Of a DNA stretch of 64,000 nt, positions 42,465 to 51,358 are shown piece by piece. Every line of letters starts with the position of its first letter. Position 1 is the first letter of the stretch. This DNA comes from Claveliimonas intestinigallinarum (GTDB taxonomy: Bacteria; Bacillota; Clostridia; Lachnospirales; Lachnospiraceae). The position numbers and the translations under genes are program-made. The notes under the pieces are model-generated. The model made no database searches. It saw nothing but the letters and a program-made list of their open reading frames with translations, and had not been told where the DNA came from. The DNA lies in the NCBI GenBank assembly GCA_019115145.1, contig DXED01000029.1, positions 62,001 through 126,000 of the forward strand, in the 5' to 3' direction.

Positions 42465-43541
42465 CTATGCTTCCCCGCCCAGGGGCTTGTAGGCCTCGAT
42501 CTGGATGCCGTCAAAGTCCGGCATCTTCCGGTAGACCTCCAGGGTCATGTCCAGGAGGGGCATCAGGGCCACCGCGCCGGTCCCCTCTCCCAGCTTCATG
42601 TGACAGCCGATGAAGGCCTCCTTCCCCAGCTCCTTTAAGATCCGCCCCATGCCCGGCTCCCCGGACATGTGGGAGGGCAGGATAAAGCGCTCCGTCCCTG
42701 GGGCGATGCGGCAGGCCAGCAGGGCCGCCGCCGCGGAGATAAATCCGTCCATCACCACCGGCAGGCGCTCCATGGCACCGCCCAGGAAGACACCTGCCAG
42801 ACCTCCGATGTCAAATCCACCCACCTTGGCAAGGACGTCTATGGGGTCTGCCGGATCCGGCTTCCACAGCCCGATGGCCCGGCGGATTACCTCCCGCTTT
42901 CTCTGAAGCCCCGCATCCGACAGTCCGGCTCCCCGCCCGGAGAGCCCCTCCGGATCCTCCTCCAGGAGAACAGAAGCCACAGCGCTGCTGGTGGTGGTGT
43001 TGCCGATGCCCATCTCCCCGGTGAGAAGGATCTGGTAGCCCTGTTTTTTCAGCCTTTTTGCCGCCCGGATACCGGCAAGGATAGATTCCTCCGCCTCCCT
43101 GCGGGTCATGGCCGGCTCCTTTAACATGTTCTTTGTGCCGTAGGCTATCTTGTCGGTGTACACCTTCGTGTCCACTGACACGCCAATGTCTATGGGAAAC
43201 ACATCCACCCCGGCTGTCCGGCCCATAATACAGGCGGAGGTAAGCCCTCTGGAAAAGTTGTCTGTCACCACCGCGGTGACGCTGCTGTCGGTCTGGGAGA
43301 TGCCTTCCTCCACCACGCCGTTGTCCGCGCACATGACGATGAGTCCCTTTTTGTCAATGGACACGTCCGCCGTGCCGGTTATACCCGCTATCTGCGTGAC
43401 GGCATCCTCCAGGGTGCCCAGGCCAAAGAGAGGCTTTGCTATGGAGAGCCACCTGCTTTGGCATTTCTCCACGGCCGCCTCATCGAGGGCGGGGATGTCC
43501 CCCTTTCCCGGTATTTTTATCTCACTGTCTCTTGTTTCCAT
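42465..43541 (-). CDS. cobT: CobT, nicotinate-nucleotide:lower-ligand phosphoribosyltransferase
   Basis: A 358-residue enzyme that activates the lower-ligand base as its alpha-ribotide. Conserved parts include GLIVMCADNGVVEEGISQ, LLTGEMGIGNTTTSSAVAS and DGFISAAAALLACRIAPG. The start METRDSEIK (43541) has AAGGCGG upstream and overlaps cbiA by 20 bp. Which base is used cannot be seen: no lower-ligand synthesis gene (bluB or bza type) is in the window. Confidence 0.94.
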   Translation of the reverse strand: METRDSEIKIPGKGDIPALDEAAVEKCQSRWLSIAKPLFGLGTLEDAVTQIAGITGTADVSIDKKGLIVMCADNGVVEEGISQTDSSVTAVVTDNFSRGLTSACIMGRTAGVDVFPIDIGVSVDTKVYTDKIAYGTKNMLKEPAMTRREAEESILAGIRAAKRLKKQGYQILLTGEMGIGNTTTSSAVASVLLEEDPEGLSGRGAGLSDAGLQRKREVIRRAIGLWKPDPADPIDVLAKVGGFDIGGLAGVFLGGAMERLPVVMDGFISAAAALLACRIAPGTERFILPSHMSGEPGMGRILKELGKEAFIGCHMKLGEGTGAVALMPLLDMTLEVYRKMPDFDGIQIEAYKPLGGEA

Positions 43542-44973
43542 ATTCTTCCGCCTTTCTGACAAATCTTGCGGCCACCTTTGGGGAGGAGTACAGGTACAGG
43601 TGGGGAAATCCCGCGCAGAAGCCCTCCCCTATATGTCCACAGGTCCAGCTCCTTCCTGTGACCGGCTTTCTGGCAAGGAGAGCCTCCCCTGTGCCCTCCG
43701 TATCCATATAGTGGAACTCGTGGCCCTGGATACTCTCCCCCGGCCCAAGGAGTCCGCCGTGCTCTGCCGTAGCCGGAAATCTTCCGCTCTCTGCGGATGT
43801 CGCAGCTTTCCCGTCCTCCGTCAAGGTCAGGGTGACATAGCCGAACCTGGAGAGCTTTCCTGTGTAATGGCTCTTCCCGGGAAGGAAGCCGGCCATCCGG
43901 TGGGTTCTCCCCTCCCTGTCCTCCAACTCCTCCAGGAGATAGAGAAAGCCTCCGCACTCCGCAAGACAGGGCATCCCCGCCTGAAGGCTGCTCTGTATGG
44001 ATCCCCTCATGGAACCATTCTCCGCCAGCTCCCCGCCGTGGAGCTCCGGGTAGCCGCCCCCCAGCAGAAGGGCGTCCGCCTCCCCGGGGACTCTTTTGTC
44101 CTTCATGGGAGAAAAGGGGAGGAGTCTGGCTCCCAGCTTTTCCAGGAGTCGCAGATTGTCTTTATAATAGAAGGAAAAGGCCGGATCCCTGGCCACGGCG
44201 ATGGCAGGCCCTTTTGCGGAGGCTCCCTCCCCCAGATGCAGGTTCGGGAAGAGGAGCTCTCTTCTCTCCTCCAGGGGCGGCGCCTCCGCCCCGATCTTCT
44301 CCAGCAGCTCCAGGTCCAGCGTCTCCAGGCAGGTCTGCCCCAGCCGGTCCATCTGCTCCTTCAGCCCTTCTATCTCCTGGGGCATGACAAGGCCCAGGTG
44401 GCGGCTCTCCATGGCAATCCCCTCCAGCTTCGGCAGATAGCCGCAGACGGAAAGGCCCAGCCGATCCTCTGTCATAGACTTCAGAGACGGATAGCGCATG
44501 GGGGAGACCCGGTTGAAGATCACGCCCCGGATCCGCTTCTCTTCCATAAAGTCCCTAAACCCCCGGATCAGAGCCAGGACGGACACGCTGGATTTCGCCC
44601 CGTCCACCACAAGGATGACCGGCGCCTCCAGAGTGCGGGCCACGTCCCAGGTGCTGGCCTGTGTGGTGACTCCTCCCAGGCCGTCGTAGAGCCCCATGAC
44701 TCCCTCCACCACGGAGAGATCCGCCAGGGCCGCATCCTCCAGGAAGAGCTGCCGGGTCAGCTCCTCCCCGGCGAAGAAGGTATCCAGATTCTTGGAGGGT
44801 GTCCCCAGAACCGTCTCGTGGAACATGGGATCAATGTAATCCGGGCCGCACTTGAAGGCTGCCGCCCGGCGCCCCGCCTTTTTCAGGGCTGACAAAAGCC
44901 CGCAGGTCACCAGCGTCTTGCCGCTGCCGCTTGAGGGGGCGGCAATGACAAGCCTGGGCGCTTTTTTTCTCAT
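43522..44973 (-). CDS. cbiA: CbiA, cobyrinate a,c-diamide synthase
   Basis: A 483-residue glutamine amidotransferase. It begins PRLVIAAPSSGSGKTLVTCGLLSAL (ATP site); the glutaminase part has MPCLAECGGFLYLLEEL and IQGHEFHYMD. It amidates the a and c side chains. The start overlaps the preceding fusion gene by the four bases ATGA. Confidence 0.95.
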   Translation of the reverse strand: MRKKAPRLVIAAPSSGSGKTLVTCGLLSALKKAGRRAAAFKCGPDYIDPMFHETVLGTPSKNLDTFFAGEELTRQLFLEDAALADLSVVEGVMGLYDGLGGVTTQASTWDVARTLEAPVILVVDGAKSSVSVLALIRGFRDFMEEKRIRGVIFNRVSPMRYPSLKSMTEDRLGLSVCGYLPKLEGIAMESRHLGLVMPQEIEGLKEQMDRLGQTCLETLDLELLEKIGAEAPPLEERRELLFPNLHLGEGASAKGPAIAVARDPAFSFYYKDNLRLLEKLGARLLPFSPMKDKRVPGEADALLLGGGYPELHGGELAENGSMRGSIQSSLQAGMPCLAECGGFLYLLEELEDREGRTHRMAGFLPGKSHYTGKLSRFGYVTLTLTEDGKAATSAESGRFPATAEHGGLLGPGESIQGHEFHYMDTEGTGEALLARKPVTGRSWTCGHIGEGFCAGFPHLYLYSSPKVAARFVRKAEEYGNKRQ

Positions 44974-46943
44974 TTCTTTTCTTCTCCTTCAAATGTGACG
45001 ATATAGACCGGGTTCTGGCCCTCCATCATCTGGTAATGCCCGGCCTTCTTTCCCTTAGACACCTGCACCTGCAGGATCTGTGCCGGGTGATCCGAAAAGG
45101 CCTGCATGCAGGCCATGCACTCCGCCACCGTATTGATGGTGATGGCCGACACCACGACCCTGGCCACCGGATTTTTCTCCCAGATCGTCTCCAGGATGGG
45201 GCGCAGGCTGCCGCCGCTGCCCCCCACAAAGGCCAGGTCCGGGGCGGGCAGGTCACGGAGAGCCTCAGGCGCCTCCCCGTGGACAGGCCGGATGTTGGAC
45301 ACGTGGAAGTGAACCTTATTTTTATGGATCAAAGAGAGACCCTCCGGATTTTTCTCCACTGCGTATACTGTGCCGTCTATAGCCTTTTTGGCGAGCTGGA
45401 TGGACACTGATCCGGTGCCGGCCCCCACGTCGTAAATGACCGCGTCCTTTGCAGGCGCCATCCTGGAGAGGATCACGCTTCGCACCTCGCTCTTGGTCAT
45501 GGGCACCTTTCCCCGGATAAATTCCTCATCCTTTGCATCAGAGGGCTCCGGGCGGCGGTGACGGGGCAGCTCAATGTAGATTACACTCAGCCCGTCCCAC
45601 TCCGTCTCTGCCTTCGCCAGCCGCTCTGCCAGCCCCTGGACGATCCTCTCCTTCGGGTAGGAGAGGCGGCTGCCCACGTATACTCTGGCCTGCTTCCACC
45701 CATATTTACACAGCCTTGTCAGCACGGACCGGATTTCCTTTCCGCTGCTCACCAGCAGGAAAATACGGCCGTATTCCCGGAGATAATCCAGGTAGTTGCA
45801 GCTTCTCCCATGGATACTCAAAAGAGGCACTCCCTCCAGTCCCACGCCGATTCGGGCCGCCATGCAGGAGACGGAGGAGATACCCGGCAGAACCGTCACA
45901 TCGTACTCCTTCAGCTCCTCCTTTAAGCTGGCCGCTCCGCTGTAAAAGCCCGTGTCACCGGAGAGGAGGATAGCGACCCGGCGGTACCGGGAGTTCATCT
46001 GGATGAACTCGTGGATCTTCTCCGCCCGGTACTCCTCGTGGCGCTCCACGCCAACGTCCTCCGCCACCTTCAGCATCCGCTCCGCCCCGATCAGCACGTC
46101 GGCGCTCTCAATGGCCTCCCGGGCCTCGGCGGTGAGACATTTCCCGGTGCCCGGGCCCACGCCGATGAGCGTGATCTTCCTGGGATCCCGGAAGCCGTAT
46201 TTCTCCGCCAGCATGAGAAAGACCTCCTTCAGAGGAATCCCTCTCTCCTGGGGCCTGCCGATGACCACCGGCACGGCTCCGGCCTTCCTGGCCGCCTCCA
46301 TCTTCTCCTGGAAGCCGCCGATCTTTCCCGAGTCCTTCGTCACCAGATAACGGGCCTTCACGTGGACGAGAAGCTGCTCGTTCATGCCCTCGGAGAAGGG
46401 GCCCTGCATGGCGATGAGGTGCTTTCCCTCAAAGCCCTTGGATACCGCGTGCTCCACCGCCTCCTTTGTGGAGAGCACCCGCAGAAAACATCTCCTCCTG
46501 TAATCCGGAATACGGGTGTAGGGATCCAGCTCCTTGCTGCCCGTAGTGATCAGGATATTGCCCTTCTTGTCCGCCAGATAGGCGGCAGCCTCCTTGATAT
46601 TCTTCACCCACACGGCGTTCTCTCCCCCCGCGGAGCCCTCTCTGAGGACCCGCACGCAGGGAATGTCCGCCTTCTCGCACATGGCCCTGATGTTCTTTGA
46701 CACTTCCATGGCAAATGGATGGGTGGCATCGATGACAAGCTCTGCCTGACATCCCTGTGCCAGCTCCCCCATCCCCGCCACGTCCAGGCGGCCTGCCAGG
46801 ACATGGATATTTTCCCCGTCCTCCACAAGCTCCTTGCCGTACTCAGTGGCCGTGCACACATATACCTCCGGCGCATGCCCCCGAAGGTATTCCGCGATCT
46901 TTCTTCCCTCTGTCGTACCCGCAAAAATTAAAATACTAGCCAT
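44970..46943 (-). CDS. cbiJET: CbiJ-CbiE-CbiT fusion (precorrin-6A reductase / C5,C15-methyltransferase)
   Basis: One 657-residue protein with three pathway steps. Residues 1 to ~250 are cobalt-precorrin-6A reductase (ILIFAGTTEGRKIAEYL, VIDATHPFAMEVSKN). From ~255 to ~455 is CbiE (ITLIGVGPGTGKCLTAEAREA, LLSGDTGFYSGA), the C5-methyltransferase. From ~470 to the end is CbiT (MTKSEVRSVILSRM, IYDVGAGTGSVSIQLA), the C15-methyltransferase/decarboxylase. CbiE-CbiT fusions (CobL-like) are common; fusion to CbiJ is less so. ATG at 46943 is favoured by AGAGGG 7 nt upstream. Confidence 0.92.
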   Translation of the reverse strand: MASILIFAGTTEGRKIAEYLRGHAPEVYVCTATEYGKELVEDGENIHVLAGRLDVAGMGELAQGCQAELVIDATHPFAMEVSKNIRAMCEKADIPCVRVLREGSAGGENAVWVKNIKEAAAYLADKKGNILITTGSKELDPYTRIPDYRRRCFLRVLSTKEAVEHAVSKGFEGKHLIAMQGPFSEGMNEQLLVHVKARYLVTKDSGKIGGFQEKMEAARKAGAVPVVIGRPQERGIPLKEVFLMLAEKYGFRDPRKITLIGVGPGTGKCLTAEAREAIESADVLIGAERMLKVAEDVGVERHEEYRAEKIHEFIQMNSRYRRVAILLSGDTGFYSGAASLKEELKEYDVTVLPGISSVSCMAARIGVGLEGVPLLSIHGRSCNYLDYLREYGRIFLLVSSGKEIRSVLTRLCKYGWKQARVYVGSRLSYPKERIVQGLAERLAKAETEWDGLSVIYIELPRHRRPEPSDAKDEEFIRGKVPMTKSEVRSVILSRMAPAKDAVIYDVGAGTGSVSIQLAKKAIDGTVYAVEKNPEGLSLIHKNKVHFHVSNIRPVHGEAPEALRDLPAPDLAFVGGSGGSLRPILETIWEKNPVARVVVSAITINTVAECMACMQAFSDHPAQILQVQVSKGKKAGHYQMMEGQNPVYIVTFEGEEKK

Positions 46944-47667
46944 TTTCATACCCTCTTGGTGTTATCATGTGTCCTTTTAATGCCTTTGTCTGTGAGTTTC
47001 CGATAAACACTGTTGTAAACATATCTGTCCGGGCGTTTTCCAGCTCTCCCAGGGTACAGATATGGTACGTCTCCCCCTCCCGGCCGATGTTGGCCGCGTA
47101 GCCGCAGACCGTGTCGGCACTCTTAAATTCCTCTATGATCCGGCAGGCCTTTTTCAGATAATCCGCCCGCTTCCTGCTGGAAGGATTGTAAAGGCAGATG
47201 ACAAAATCCGCCTGAGCCGCGCAGCGCAGCCTCCTCTCGATCTTCTCCCAGGGCGTCAGAAGGTCGCTCAGGCTGATAAGAGCAAAGTCGTGGATCAGGG
47301 GCGCCCCCAGAAGCGCCGCCCCCGAGAGGGCTGCCGTCACACCGGGGACCACCTCCACATCCACCTGGGGATAATCCTTCCCTATGGAGTAGATCAGTCC
47401 CGCCATGCCGTAGACGCCGGCGTCCCCGCTGCACACCATGGCCGTGGTCTTGCCCGCCGCCGCCATCTCCAGCGCCAGACGGCACCTCTCCTCCTCCCTT
47501 CTCATAGGAGTGGTGAGAAATTCCTTCTCCGGATAATAGTCCCTTATAAGATCCACATACACCGTGTAGCCCGCGATCACGTCGCAGGATTCAAGAGCCC
47601 GCGCCGCCCGCATGGTCATATCTTCATAGCTTCCCGGCCCCAGGCCGATCACATACAGTTTTGTCAA
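46936..47667 (-). CDS. cbiH: CbiH, cobalt-precorrin-3 C17-methyltransferase
   Basis: A 243-residue SAM-dependent tetrapyrrole methylase performing ring contraction chemistry. It opens with TKLYVIGLGPGSYEDMTMRAARALESCDVIAGYTVYVD, has VCSGDAGVYGMAGLI and ends in GHMITPRGYENG. The start is TTG at 47667: GGAG lies 8 nt upstream and all relatives start here, whereas the next ATG upstream lies within cbiG. It overlaps cbiG by 44 bp. Confidence 0.92.
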   Translation of the reverse strand: MTKLYVIGLGPGSYEDMTMRAARALESCDVIAGYTVYVDLIRDYYPEKEFLTTPMRREEERCRLALEMAAAGKTTAMVCSGDAGVYGMAGLIYSIGKDYPQVDVEVVPGVTAALSGAALLGAPLIHDFALISLSDLLTPWEKIERRLRCAAQADFVICLYNPSSRKRADYLKKACRIIEEFKSADTVCGYAANIGREGETYHICTLGELENARTDMFTTVFIGNSQTKALKGHMITPRGYENG

Positions 47668-48691
47668 AATCCACACTCCAATCTTCCGCGGCCAGGGCAA
47701 GCGTCATGCCCCGCTCCGCTGTCTTCTCCAGCACGAGCCGTCCACCGCCGCTTCCGAGGATGGCGGCCCGCTCACACACATTACCGACTCCCACTGTCGA
47801 CTCCACAAAGGGAGACTCGCCTGTGACCGCGGTCACCTTCTCAAGCTGCCCGGCTGTCCAGGTCTCAAAAGGGATCTGCCATTTTTCCGCCAGCTGCGCA
47901 AGGCCTGGCTCCTGTGCCTTCCGGTCGATACTGGCAAGGCGCCGCACCTGGCCGGGGCGGCAGCCCACAGCTTCCAGTCCTCGAAGAAGTAATTCTTCCA
48001 GTTCCTGCCGGGGAACACCCTTTTTGCAGCCCATCCCGGCGGTCAGGTTGATAGGCAGAAGGCTGAGGATGTGGTCCCCGGCCTCCCCTCCCGCCCTCTC
48101 CTCCACCGCAATGGCTGCGGAAAAGCGGCCCAGCTTCTGCCGGCTGTCCACCAGGGTCAGTTCCTCCGGCACCCTGCCAAGAACCGGGAATTCACTGTAA
48201 AATCCCACCTTCTCCCCTTTCAGGATGCGGGCGGAAATATCCTTTGCCTTTGTCCTGTCAGTTAGCACAAGGCCACATTTTTTTGCAAACACGTCCACCG
48301 CGAAGCGGCCGTTCACGTCCGTGGCCGTGGTGATCACTGCCTCCGCCCCTGTGGCCCGGGCCAAAAAACGGGCCAGGTCGTTGGCACCTCCCACATGCCC
48401 GGAGAGGAGGGGGATGACGAACCGTCCCCCCTCGTCCAGCACCAGCACGGCGGGATCTGTAAATTTATCCCGGATATAGGGGGCGATGAGCCGCACCGCG
48501 ATGCCTGCCGCGCCGATGAAGACAATCTCCCGAACCTGCTGCCAGTGCTCCTGAAGAAAAGCGCCTCCCCTGGGCCGCTCCAGCGCAAGGACTGTGCGCC
48601 CCTCTGACTCCAGCAGGCTGCGGATCTCTCCCATCTTCGCTTTCCCCCGGTCTGTGTAGCTTACAAGAAGCGTCCTATTTTCCATCCTCAT
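47624..48691 (-). CDS. cbiG: CbiG, cobalt-precorrin-5A hydrolase
   Basis: A 355-residue enzyme opening the delta-lactone and losing acetaldehyde. The central domain has PLLSGHVGGANDLARFLARATGAEAVITTATDVNG; the C-terminal domain has GMGCKKGVPRQELEELLL, typical of CbiG/CobE. The start at 48691 is preceded by AAAGGGA and overlaps cbiF by 17 bp; 48685 is an alternative. Confidence 0.93.
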   Translation of the reverse strand: MRMENRTLLVSYTDRGKAKMGEIRSLLESEGRTVLALERPRGGAFLQEHWQQVREIVFIGAAGIAVRLIAPYIRDKFTDPAVLVLDEGGRFVIPLLSGHVGGANDLARFLARATGAEAVITTATDVNGRFAVDVFAKKCGLVLTDRTKAKDISARILKGEKVGFYSEFPVLGRVPEELTLVDSRQKLGRFSAAIAVEERAGGEAGDHILSLLPINLTAGMGCKKGVPRQELEELLLRGLEAVGCRPGQVRRLASIDRKAQEPGLAQLAEKWQIPFETWTAGQLEKVTAVTGESPFVESTVGVGNVCERAAILGSGGGRLVLEKTAERGMTLALAAEDWSVDFDKTVCDRPGAGKL

Positions 48692-49451
48692 CCCGTCCCT
48701 TTCCTTTCCGGAACTCTGTGGTGAAGGCGGGATCATACAGGCAGGAGCGCTGGTAAGCCTCCCCTGAGAGCACCCGCCCCACGATGATGAGGGCGGTCTT
48801 CCGGATATCCTCCCGCCGGGCTGCCTCCGCCAGCTCTGACACCTGGCAGAGTATCTTCTTCTCATCCGGCCAGGTGGCCTTGTACACGATGGCTGCCGGG
48901 GTGTCCGGCGGGTAGCCGCCCTCTATCAGGGCCTCTGACAGTTGCTCCAGAAGGCCTGTGCTCAGGAACAGGACCATGGTGGACTGGTGGGCCGCAAAGG
49001 ACTGGATCTTCTCCCTCTCCGGCACCGGCGTGCGCCCCTCCATGCGGGTGATGACCACGCTCTGGGAAATGCCCGGCAGAGTGTACTCAAGCCCCAGGGC
49101 CGCAGCCGCCCCGGAAAAGGAGCTGACGCCGGGACACACCTCATAGGGGATGGACAGCTCATCCAGCCGGTCCATCTGCTCCCTGATAGCCCCGTAGAGA
49201 CTGGGATCGCCCGTATGGAGCCGGACTACATCCTGTCCCGCCTCATGGCGCTCTTCCATCACCTGGATCACCTCCTCCAGAGTCATCCTGGCGCTGTCGA
49301 AGATCCGGCAGTCCTCAGGGCACAGCTCCAGGAGAGCCGGATTGACCAGGGAGCCCGCGTAGATCACTGTCTGCGCGCCCTCCAGAAGCCTTCTTCCTTT
49401 TACTGTGATCAGGTCCGGGTCTCCAGGACCCGCTCCCACGAAATGTACCAT
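48675..49451 (-). CDS. cbiF: CbiF, cobalt-precorrin-4 C11-methyltransferase
   Basis: A 258-residue tetrapyrrole methylase. VHFVGAGPGDPDLITVKGRRLLEGAQTVIYAGSLV and LHTGDPSLYGAIREQMDRL are the SAM-binding loops, and YEVCPGVSSFSGAAAALGLEYTLP the substrate region. Three bp after cbiL. Confidence 0.94.
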   Translation of the reverse strand: MVHFVGAGPGDPDLITVKGRRLLEGAQTVIYAGSLVNPALLELCPEDCRIFDSARMTLEEVIQVMEERHEAGQDVVRLHTGDPSLYGAIREQMDRLDELSIPYEVCPGVSSFSGAAAALGLEYTLPGISQSVVITRMEGRTPVPEREKIQSFAAHQSTMVLFLSTGLLEQLSEALIEGGYPPDTPAAIVYKATWPDEKKILCQVSELAEAARREDIRKTALIIVGRVLSGEAYQRSCLYDPAFTTEFRKGKGRDEDGK

Positions 49452-49454
49452 CTG

Positions 49455-50144
49455 CTATTCACCTGCCTCTTTTGCCACTATAATAGAATAATAACTCAGA
49501 TCATCAGGAATTTCATCCAGAGAGTGAAAAATACGCTCTCCCTCCATCCCGCATCTCTCCACGGCCCAGCCCTTCTCTTTCCGGGCCAGCAGCTCATCCC
49601 GCACCTGGGCAGCGGCCTTACCCGCCTTCATCAGCACCCTTGTGCCGGGGAGATCCATTCCCTCATCTGCCGGGTAGGAGGCGGGAACCAGGTGAAGCAT
49701 CTGGTCGTTCTCCACAAGGCCCTCCCCCACGGCCGCGGCGGCGGCGATAAAGGAGGGGATGCCGCTGATGATCTCCGCCCGGTATCCGGCGTCTTGCACC
49801 CTTTTATGGACGTACAGGTAGGTCGAGTAGATGCAGGGATCCCCCAGGGTGAGAAAGGCCGTCCTTCTCCCCTTTGCCAGCTCCTGTACGATCCGCTCCG
49901 CGGCGGCCTCATGAGCCTCCTGTCGGGTCTTTGGGTCTCTGGTCATGGGCATATGGATCCCCAGGGCCTCCTTCTCCTCCAGCCCCGGCACGGCTCCCGC
50001 CGCGATCTTCCAGGCCACTGTCTCCCTTGGCTCCTTCCCCGGGGCCAGGATCAGGTCGCACTCCCGGATGACGCGCACCGCCTGCAGTGTCATAAGCTCA
50101 GGGTCGCCGGGGCCCACCCCGACGCCGTACAAAATTCCTTCCAT
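49455..50144 (-). CDS. cbiL: CbiL, cobalt-precorrin-2 C20-methyltransferase
   Basis: A 229-residue tetrapyrrole methylase, the first committed methylation after cobalt insertion. It shows ILYGVGVGPGDPELMTLQAVRVI, FLTLGDPCIYSTYLYVHKRV and ISGIPSFIAAAAAVGEGLV. The start at 50144 has GGAGA 9 nt upstream; the upstream frame belongs to the end of cbiD. Confidence 0.94.
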   Translation of the reverse strand: MEGILYGVGVGPGDPELMTLQAVRVIRECDLILAPGKEPRETVAWKIAAGAVPGLEEKEALGIHMPMTRDPKTRQEAHEAAAERIVQELAKGRRTAFLTLGDPCIYSTYLYVHKRVQDAGYRAEIISGIPSFIAAAAAVGEGLVENDQMLHLVPASYPADEGMDLPGTRVLMKAGKAAAQVRDELLARKEKGWAVERCGMEGERIFHSLDEIPDDLSYYSIIVAKEAGE

Positions 50145-50170
50145 AGCTGTTTCTCTCCTATATCTCTGTG

Positions 50171-51358
50171 TCATTTTTTCCGGCTCTCTTCCAGAAGCTC
50201 CTCCCCGTACCGGGTCATCCCCAGCAGGCCGTACACGTTGGAAAAGAGGATAGCCCCGGTCCGCATCCTAGGTCCCGCGCTGCTTCCGGCGCGGATCTTC
50301 AGATACGCATGGATCTTCTCCAGGAGACTGGCCGTCACCTTCCCTCTCTCCTCTGCCGAGAGGGACTGCAGGGCATCCTCCGTAGTGTTGCAGTCAAGCA
50401 GCGCCGCCGCTCTCTTCCCGGGAAGGCCGGCCCGCAGGGCTGCCGCCGCCAGAAGCTCCATCCGGCAGTCCCCCTGGCGGGAGTGGGTGTTCATGATGCC
50501 CCCGGCAATCTTCACCAGCTTGCCAATGTGTCCCACAAAGAGAAGGCCCTCAGCCCCCTGCTCCGCGGCCAGGTCAATGGTCTCGCCGATGTAGTTGCTG
50601 CACTTGACGGTGTCCCGGGGCAGAATTCCCCACTTTTCACGGAGGAAATCCAGGCCATAATTGCCCGGCGCGGCAATGAGGCACCGTCTTCCCTCCGCCA
50701 GCTTTACTTTGATCTCCACCTCTATGGTATCGATGAGAGCCTTCTCGCTCATGGGCTCCACGATGCCGCTGGTTCCAAGAATGGAAAGTCCCCCCACAAT
50801 GCCGATTCTTGGGTTGAAGGTCCGCTTTGCCAGCTCCTCCCCGCCGGGGATTTCCACAAGAACCCGAAATCCTCCCTCCCATCCTGCCGCCTCCTTCAGG
50901 CGGACCAGCTCTCTTCGGATCATCTCCCGGGGGACAGGGTTGATAGCCGCACTCCCCACAGGCTGGGCAAGCCCTGCCTTGGTCACTCTCCCAATACCAG
51001 CTCCCCCGTCGATCTCGATCCGGTCCTCTGGAAGGAGGGACACGGTGGCATAGACTGTAACGCCGTCGGTCACGTCCGGATCGTCCCCGCTGTTCTTTTT
51101 CACAGCACAGGTCACAGAGGTGAGTCGGCCTTTGTCGTCCCTCTCCGCCTCCGTTCCGGACCGCACCGGCAGGGCGAAGGGCTGTCCCTCCGGCAGGCGG
51201 ACCGTGACGGTCCAGCTCTCCCGATCTCGTGGAAGGCCGCCCGCCAGGAGAGCCTCCGCGGCCGCTGCGGCTGCCGCCTGGGCGCAGGTGCCGGTGGTCC
51301 AGCCCCTTCGCAGGCCTTTTTTATTTTTCTCCATCCGGATTACTCTGTCCTTCTCCAT
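50171..51358 (-). CDS. cbiD: CbiD, cobalt-precorrin-5B C1-methyltransferase
   Basis: A 395-residue enzyme unrelated to the other methylases, with the family N-terminus LRRGWTTGTCAQAAAAAAAEAL and the conserved VGHIGKLVKIAGGIMNTHSRQGDCR and IVGGLSILGTSGIVEPMS. GGAG 7 nt before the ATG at 51358. It overlaps the end of cobA-hemD by 38 bp. Confidence 0.95.
   Translation of the reverse strand: MEKDRVIRMEKNKKGLRRGWTTGTCAQAAAAAAAEALLAGGLPRDRESWTVTVRLPEGQPFALPVRSGTEAERDDKGRLTSVTCAVKKNSGDDPDVTDGVTVYATVSLLPEDRIEIDGGAGIGRVTKAGLAQPVGSAAINPVPREMIRRELVRLKEAAGWEGGFRVLVEIPGGEELAKRTFNPRIGIVGGLSILGTSGIVEPMSEKALIDTIEVEIKVKLAEGRRCLIAAPGNYGLDFLREKWGILPRDTVKCSNYIGETIDLAAEQGAEGLLFVGHIGKLVKIAGGIMNTHSRQGDCRMELLAAAALRAGLPGKRAAALLDCNTTEDALQSLSAEERGKVTASLLEKIHAYLKIRAGSSAGPRMRTGAILFSNVYGLLGMTRYGEELLEESRKK

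Noticed and set aside
43150..44892. A 580-codon plus-strand frame opposite cbiA and cobT
   Set aside because: Antisense shadow with no ribosome site; both minus-strand genes are unmistakable.
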